DNA from: Actinomycetes bacterium
GTDB lineage: Bacteria > Actinomycetota > Acidimicrobiia > Acidimicrobiales > RAAP-2
DNA: 9,280 nucleotides
Assembly (NCBI GenBank): GCA_021800645.1
Contig: JAJYYT010000063.1
Span: 1 to 9,280, forward strand
Direction: 5' to 3'
Made by a program: the position numbers and the translations under genes. The first letter of the stretch is position 1, and every line of letters begins with the position of its first letter. Under the pieces are notes generated by a model, which was given only the letters and a program-made list of their open reading frames with translations, was not told where the DNA came from and did not search any database. Positions 4,890 to 9,280 of the stretch are shown here, piece after piece.

Positions 4890-5882
4890 ATGACGGCAAA
4901 GGACGCAACGGTCGAGCGTACGGTGCGTGCGGCGCGGCTCGTCGAGCACGGGCGGCCGCTCCTGGTACGACGCGTCCCGCTCGCTGTCCCAGGCCCCGAC
5001 GAGGTCCTGGTGGAGATGGCGTTCGCCGGCGTGAACCCCGTGGACCGCTACGGAGCGCTCGGCACCGTCGCCCCCGACGCACCGGTCCCGCGCACCCTCG
5101 GGGTCGAAGGGGTGGGACGCGCGGAGGGGCGGTGGGTGGTGCTGCACGGCCACGGGCTCGGCACGACGCGCGACGGGCTCTGGGCGGATGCCGCCGTCGT
5201 GCCTCGCGCGGCGTGCATCGACCTTCCCGAAGGCGTCGAGCCGAAGGCGGCGGCGGCACTCGGCGTCGCGGGCGCGACGGCGTACCGCACGGTCACCGGG
5301 CTCGCCAGGGTGATGCCGGAGGATCGCGTCCTGGTGCTGGGCGCGAGCGGAGGCGTCGGCAGCATGATCGTGTCGATGGTCCACTCGCTCGGCGCGCAAG
5401 TCTGGGGGCACACCGAGAACCCGTCGAAGGCGCACGGGATCGAGGAAAGCGGCGCCGACCGGTCGGTGGTCGCCGGCCCCGCCACGCTCCCGGCTGCTGT
5501 CGCCGAGCTTCGCCCGACCGTCGTCTTCGACGCGCTGGGCGACGGCTACACGGGCGCCGCCGTCGAGGCATTGGAGCCGCGCGGGCGGCTGGTCCTGTTC
5601 GGCACCAGCGCGGACGGTGAAGGGCGCGTGCCGCTTCGAGCCCTGTACCGCAAGAGCTTGTCCATTCTCGGCTACGGCGGGCTCATCGAGCCCGAGGACG
5701 CCGCGCGCCGCAGCATCGCCGGCGCGCTCGCCGCCGTGCGCGACGGCCAGATGTCGGTCAAGATCGACTCGGTCCTGGCGCTCGAGGACGTGAACGAGGC
5801 GCTGCGAAGGATCGAGCAACGTGAGGTCTGCGGCAAGCTGCTCCTTGCGCTCGGGGCAGCCGGGCGCGCGGTTCCCGAATAA
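4890..5882 (+). CDS. zinc-independent MDR family oxidoreductase (quinone oxidoreductase-like)
   Basis: This is a 330-residue enzyme of the medium-chain dehydrogenase/reductase superfamily, most like NADPH:quinone oxidoreductases. The N-terminal GroES-like domain includes DEVLVEMAFAGVNPVDRYG (37-55) and ends in the LGVEGVG segment (70-76). The nucleotide-binding Rossmann domain holds VLVLGASGGVGSMIVSM (147-163), with the GxSGGVG dinucleotide loop. FDALGDGYTGAAVEAL (213-228) and GRLVLFGTSADG (232-243) are standard for the family. Only two cysteines are present (109, 314) and no zinc-ligand cluster, so it should be zinc-free. The substrate is unknown; a quinone or enone is the family expectation. 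It is followed after 27 bp by glgE and looks like the first gene of that operon, an unusual companion for glucan synthesis. Confidence 0.85.
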   Translation: MTAKDATVERTVRAARLVEHGRPLLVRRVPLAVPGPDEVLVEMAFAGVNPVDRYGALGTVAPDAPVPRTLGVEGVGRAEGRWVVLHGHGLGTTRDGLWADAAVVPRAACIDLPEGVEPKAAAALGVAGATAYRTVTGLARVMPEDRVLVLGASGGVGSMIVSMVHSLGAQVWGHTENPSKAHGIEESGADRSVVAGPATLPAAVAELRPTVVFDALGDGYTGAAVEALEPRGRLVLFGTSADGEGRVPLRALYRKSLSILGYGGLIEPEDAARRSIAGALAAVRDGQMSVKIDSVLALEDVNEALRRIEQREVCGKLLLALGAAGRAVPE

Positions 5883-5891
5883 TCGCGAAGC

Positions 5892-5899
5892 GAGGGAGG
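5892..5899 (+). promoter_or_regulatory. ribosome binding site of glgE
   Basis: GAGGGAGG lies 10 bases before the ATG at 5910 and supports that start over the GTG at 5913, which directly follows it. Confidence 0.6.
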
Positions 5900-5909
5900 C
5901 GACAGCGCG

Positions 5910-8042
5910 ATGGTGACACCGCGCGCCAGCGTTGGTCGGCGCGAGAAGCGCGACCACGGCGAAGCAAAGACCCCGTTGCCAAAGCCGATGAGGGTGGCGC
6001 GAGCGGTGATCGAGGACGTCCGGCCCGCGGTGGAGGGTGGGAGGTTCCCGGCCAAGGCGGCGGTCGGCGACATCGTCGCCGTCGAAGCGACCGCGTTCTG
6101 CGACGGTCACGACCTGCTGGCGTGCGAGCTGCGCTTCCAGCGCGACGGCGAGCCGACGTGGACGACCGCCGAGATGGCGTCGCTCGGCGACGACCGCTGG
6201 CGCGGGGCCTTCGGGGTCGAGCAGGTCGGCCGCTACCGCTTCGTGGTTCGTGCCGGAGTCGACCGGTACGCGACGTGGCTACGCGACCTGCTCGCGCGCG
6301 CCGGCGCAGGCCAGGACGTGCGCGGGGAGCTGCTCGTCGGTGCGGAGCTGCTGGCGAAGGCGGCGGCGCGGGCGAGCGGTTCCGAGAAGCTGGCGCTCGT
6401 GGCGGTCGCGAACTGCATCGAGACCGCGACTCATGGTTTGGAGTCTCCGGTCGAGCTCGACCCGTTGGTCGGCGGCCCGCTCGGCCTGCTCGGCGCGAAC
6501 CATGCCGGTGGCGCGCACGACGGGACCGTGGGCGGGATGCTGCGCGGCTCCGGGCTCCTCGAGCTCGTCCGCCGCCACCGGCCGACATGGGACGCGACGA
6601 CGTCGGCGACCTATACGGTGCTCGTGGACCCCGAACGGGCGCGCTTTTCGACGTGGTACGAGATGTTCCCGAGAGGTGCGTCGCCCGATCCAGGCCGGCC
6701 GGGGACCCTGGCAGACGTCCGTGCGCGCCTCGACTACATCGAGGGGTTGGGCGCGGACGTCCTGTACCTGCCGCCACTTCAGCCGATCGGCACGACGGCC
6801 CGCAAGGGCCGGGACGGCAGCACCCAGGCAGGCAGCAGTGACCCTGGGAGCCCGTGGGCGATCGGGTCGCACGAAGGCGGTCACTGCTCGATCGATCCCG
6901 CTCTCGGCACCTTCGCGGAATTCGACGCCCTGGTCGCGGCGGCAGCGGAGCGGGGGATCGCCGTCGCAACGGACCTCGCCTTCCAGTGCTCGCCCGACCA
7001 CCCCTGGGTGCGTGAGCATCCCGAATGGTTCCGGCACCGCCCCGACGGTTCGATCCGCTACGCGGAGAACCCTCCGAAGTCCTACGAAGACATCTACCCC
7101 TTCGACTTCGAGAGCGACGATTGGTGGGGGCTGTGGCTCGCGCTGCTCGACGTCGTCCACTTCTGGATCGGCCACGGCGTACGCGTCTTCCGTGTCGACA
7201 ATCCGCACACGAAGCCCTTCGCGTTCTGGGAGTGGCTCATCTCGACCGTGAAGGACGACCACCCGGACACGATCTTCCTCGCCGAGGCGTTCACCCGGCC
7301 CTCGGTGATGTACCGATTGGCGAAGCTCGGGTTCACGCAGTCCTACACCTATTTCGCGTGGCGCAACACGAAGTGGGAGCTCGAGTCCTACATGAGGGAG
7401 CTCGAGCTCGTCGCGCACTTCTTCCGTCCGAATTTCTGGCCGAACACGCCTGACATCCTGACCGAGGTGCTCCAGAGCGGAGGTAGGGCGGCGTTCGTGT
7501 CCCGCCTGGTCCTCGCAGGGACGCTCGCGGCGAGCTATGGCGTGTACGGGCCCGCGTTCGAGCTGCAGGAGCACGTGCCGCGCTCGCCCGGCTCCGAGGA
7601 GTACGCAGGTTCGGAGAAGTATGCCGTTCGCCATTGGGACCTCGGCAGGCCGGACAGCCTCGCTCCGCTCATGGCGCGCCTGAACGCCGCGCGGCGGGCG
7701 CATCCGGCCCTCCAGCGCAACGACACGCTGCGGTTCCATGCGACCGACAACGACCAGCTGATCGCGTACTCGAAGACGTCGGGTGACGACGCCGTGCTCG
7801 TGGTGGTGAACCTGGATCCGAGGTACCCACAGTCCGGCTGGGTGCAACTGGGGCAATTCGGCGGCGGCTCAGGCGAGCCGATCGAAGTCCACGACCTGCT
7901 CACGGACGCGCGCTACCGATGGGAGGGAACGCAGAGCTTCGTCATCCTCGATCCAGCGGCGATGCCCGCGCACGTGCTCGCGATCGAGCGGGAGACGGCC
8001 TCGGCAAAGGAGCGGGAGACGGCCTCAAAGGACGCGTCGTGA
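5910..8042 (+). CDS. glgE: alpha-1,4-glucan:maltose-1-phosphate maltosyltransferase
   Basis: This 710-residue enzyme transfers maltose from maltose 1-phosphate to the non-reducing end of alpha-1,4-glucan in the cytoplasm, as a retaining GH13 subfamily 3 enzyme. After about 30 extra N-terminal residues, the GlgE-specific N-terminal domain begins at [14 protein letters not shown] (41-54). The catalytic barrel starts at [11 protein letters not shown] (246-256). The active-site motifs are intact: [10 protein letters not shown] with the nucleophile Asp430, FLAEAFTRP with the acid/base Glu459, and PNTPDIL with the transition-state Asp515. [13 protein letters not shown], typical of GlgE, is also present. 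The length is close to other GlgE proteins. The final 20 residues contain a small tandem repeat ([15 protein letters not shown]) encoded by a 24-bp duplication. The stop codon overlaps the treS start by 4 bp, so the two are coupled. It works with TreS and an expected Pep2 maltokinase beyond the window. Confidence 0.97.
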   Translation: MVTPRASVGRREKRDHGEAKTPLPKPMRVARAVIEDVRPAVEGGRFPAKAAVGDIVAVEATAFCDGHDLLACELRFQRDGEPTWTTAEMASLGDDRWRGAFGVEQVGRYRFVVRAGVDRYATWLRDLLARAGAGQDVRGELLVGAELLAKAAARASGSEKLALVAVANCIETATHGLESPVELDPLVGGPLGLLGANHAGGAHDGTVGGMLRGSGLLELVRRHRPTWDATTSATYTVLVDPERARFSTWYEMFPRGASPDPGRPGTLADVRARLDYIEGLGADVLYLPPLQPIGTTARKGRDGSTQAGSSDPGSPWAIGSHEGGHCSIDPALGTFAEFDALVAAAAERGIAVATDLAFQCSPDHPWVREHPEWFRHRPDGSIRYAENPPKSYEDIYPFDFESDDWWGLWLALLDVVHFWIGHGVRVFRVDNPHTKPFAFWEWLISTVKDDHPDTIFLAEAFTRPSVMYRLAKLGFTQSYTYFAWRNTKWELESYMRELELVAHFFRPNFWPNTPDILTEVLQSGGRAAFVSRLVLAGTLAASYGVYGPAFELQEHVPRSPGSEEYAGSEKYAVRHWDLGRPDSLAPLMARLNAARRAHPALQRNDTLRFHATDNDQLIAYSKTSGDDAVLVVVNLDPRYPQSGWVQLGQFGGGSGEPIEVHDLLTDARYRWEGTQSFVILDPAAMPAHVLAIERETASAKERETASKDAS
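7986..8033 (+). repeat. 24-bp tandem duplication at the 3' end of glgE
   Basis: GAGCGGGAGACGGCCTC occurs at 7986-8002 and again at 8010-8026, with a period of 24 bases, so the reading frame is kept and ERETAS is encoded twice. The copies differ after the identical 17 bases. AAAGGA appears in or just after each copy (8006-8011 and 8027-8032), and the second instance serves as the likely treS ribosome binding site. Confidence 0.85.
8027..8032 (+). promoter_or_regulatory. ribosome binding site of treS
   Basis: AAAGGA lies six bases before the GTG at 8039 and lies inside the glgE coding region. It supports the GTG overlapping the glgE stop as the treS start over the in-frame ATG further downstream. 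Confidence 0.55.
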
Positions 8043-9280
8043 CGGTCACCGGTGAGCGCGCCGAAGAGCGCCCGGCGCAGATGGCGAGGAGCGTCCCGGT
8101 GGGCGGTGAGGCCCACTGGTACCAGGACGCCGTCTTCTACGAGCTGCACGTCAGGGCGTTCAGCGACAGCAACGGCGACGGCGTCGGCGACTTCCGGGGC
8201 CTCACCCAGAAGTTGGGCTACCTGGAGGAGCTCGGCGTGACGACCCTCTGGCTCCTGCCCTTCTACCCGTCTCCGTTGCGCGACGACGGGTACGACATCG
8301 CGGACTATCGCGACGTCCATCCGTCGTACGGGACCTTGCGGGACTTCCGGACGTTCCTGCGCGAGGCGCATCGCCGTGGGTTGCGCGTCGTCACCGAGCT
8401 CGTCCTCGCGCACACCTCGGACGCGCATCCGTGGTTCCAGCGCGCCCGGCGATCGCGGCCGGGAAGCTCGTACCGGGACTTCTACGTGTGGAGCGAGACT
8501 CCAGACCGCTTCAAGGACGCGCGCGTCATCTTCCGGGACTTCGAGAGCTCCAACTGGGCGTTCGATCCCGTCGCGGGCGCCTACTTCTGGCACCGCTTCT
8601 ACTCGCACCAGCCGAGCCTGAATTACGACAACCCGGCGGTGCAGGAGGCGATGTTCGACGTCGTCGACTACTGGCTGGAGATGGGAGTGGACGGCCTCAG
8701 GCTCGACGCCGTTCCTTACCTGTACGCTCGTGAAGGCACCTCCTGCGAGAACCTCCCCGAGACGTTCGAGTACCTGCGCCGTCTGCGCGCGCACATCGAT
8801 GGTCGCTACTCGGACCGGATGCTGCTCGCCGAGGCGAACCAATGGCCCGAGGACGCCGTCGCGTACATGGGCAACGGCGATGCGTGCCACATGGCCTTTC
8901 ACTTCCCGCTCATGCCGCGCATGTTCATGGCCGCCCGCCAGGAGGACAGGTACCCGATCGTCGACATCCTGGCGGAGACCCCGCCTGCGCCGCCGGGCTG
9001 CCAGTGGGCGCTGTTCCTGCGCAACCACGACGAGCTGACCCTCGAGATGGTCACCGACGAAGAGCGCGACTACATGTACCGCTCCTTCGCGCAGGAGCCG
9101 CGAGCTCGGGTGAACGTCGGGATCCGGCGCCGCCTCGCACCGCTCCTCGGGAACGACAGGACGCTGATCGAGATGATGAACGGCCTGCTCTTCTCGTTGC
9201 CGGGCACGCCGATCGTCTACTACGGCGACGAGATCGGCATGGGGGACAACATCTACCTGCGCGACCGCGACGCCGTGCGC
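8039..9280 (+). CDS. treS: trehalose synthase (maltose/trehalose isomerase), 3' end beyond window
   Basis: The first 414 residues of TreS are visible. This GH13 subfamily 16 enzyme interconverts trehalose and maltose and feeds maltose to Pep2 and GlgE. The frame stays open to the right edge. After a variable 26-residue start, [27 protein letters not shown] begins the barrel with the calcium-site-like DSNGDGVGD loop. [16 protein letters not shown], the nucleophile Asp223 in [11 protein letters not shown], the acid/base Glu265 in LLAEANQWP and the third carboxylate Asp331 in [12 protein letters not shown] all follow. The closing [11 protein letters not shown] is typical of TreS. The GTG start overlaps the glgE stop as GTGA and has an AAAGGA ribosome binding site. 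About 180 further residues would be expected. Some actinobacteria fuse TreS to the Pep2 maltokinase; whether this one is fused cannot be seen here. Confidence 0.96.
   Translation, partial: MTVTGERAEERPAQMARSVPVGGEAHWYQDAVFYELHVRAFSDSNGDGVGDFRGLTQKLGYLEELGVTTLWLLPFYPSPLRDDGYDIADYRDVHPSYGTLRDFRTFLREAHRRGLRVVTELVLAHTSDAHPWFQRARRSRPGSSYRDFYVWSETPDRFKDARVIFRDFESSNWAFDPVAGAYFWHRFYSHQPSLNYDNPAVQEAMFDVVDYWLEMGVDGLRLDAVPYLYAREGTSCENLPETFEYLRRLRAHIDGRYSDRMLLAEANQWPEDAVAYMGNGDACHMAFHFPLMPRMFMAARQEDRYPIVDILAETPPAPPGCQWALFLRNHDELTLEMVTDEERDYMYRSFAQEPRARVNVGIRRRLAPLLGNDRTLIEMMNGLLFSLPGTPIVYYGDEIGMGDNIYLRDRDAVR

Noticed and set aside
3798..6110. Minus-strand open frame of 770 codons running through the MDR gene and the start of glgE
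   Set aside because: Only its last 251 codons resemble a family (PlsY). The rest is antisense to well-supported genes and is Arg/Ala-rich, as expected from GC-rich third positions.
6279..7856. Minus-strand open frame of 525 codons opposite glgE
   Set aside because: It mirrors the glgE reading frame, is rich in Arg and Glu, has no recognisable motif and no ribosome binding site.

Overview
The window is very GC-rich and reads as chromosomal DNA of a high-GC actinobacterium. The evidence is the GC-biased third codon positions, frequent GTG starts, the GlgE-TreS pair typical of Actinobacteria, and several start codons that sit directly behind a TANNNT box. A deeper placement, for example class Acidimicrobiia, is only a guess. 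Nothing marks a mobile element, CRISPR array, rRNA or tRNA.

Layout: (1) The left edge (1-70, minus) holds an open frame that reads like the recognition helix of a winged-helix regulator, with a stop just upstream; it may be a broken gene. (2) A minus-strand secreted lipoprotein of unknown family (124-1062) has a strong ribosome binding site. (3) A 367-bp divergent intergenic region (1063-1429) carries nested inverted repeats and a 32-bp tandem duplication that runs into a predicted -10 box. (4) A plus-strand pair follows: a Tat-exported molybdopterin oxidoreductase of the sulfite-oxidase/MsrP fold (1430-2161), overlapped by a four-helix di-heme cytochrome b (2154-2861). Together they look like a membrane-attached redox module. 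(5) A minus-strand cluster, in transcription order, holds a 73-residue acidic protein with a duplicated motif (4815-4594), a divergent PlsY-like acyltransferase (4553-3798) and a DegV/FakB-like fatty-acid-binding protein (to 2834). The last gene converges on the cytochrome gene and overlaps it by 28 bp. (6) A plus-strand operon holds a zinc-free MDR quinone-oxidoreductase-like enzyme (4890-5882), GlgE maltosyltransferase (5910-8042) and TreS trehalose synthase (8039 to the right edge, incomplete).

How the genes work together: TreS interconverts trehalose and maltose. GlgE uses maltose 1-phosphate to extend alpha-1,4-glucan. The linking maltokinase (Pep2) and the branching enzyme would be expected just beyond the right edge. 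DegV/FakB proteins present fatty acids for phosphorylation, and PlsY enzymes use acyl-phosphate, so the minus-strand cluster plausibly concerns acyl-phosphate or phospholipid supply.

Most of the window is recognisable metabolism. The most original signals are three starts that look leaderless (two of them back to back in a 74-bp gap), the altered PlsY signature beside a DegV gene, the oxidoreductase paired with a non-MsrQ cytochrome, and the repeat-rich divergent regulatory region.
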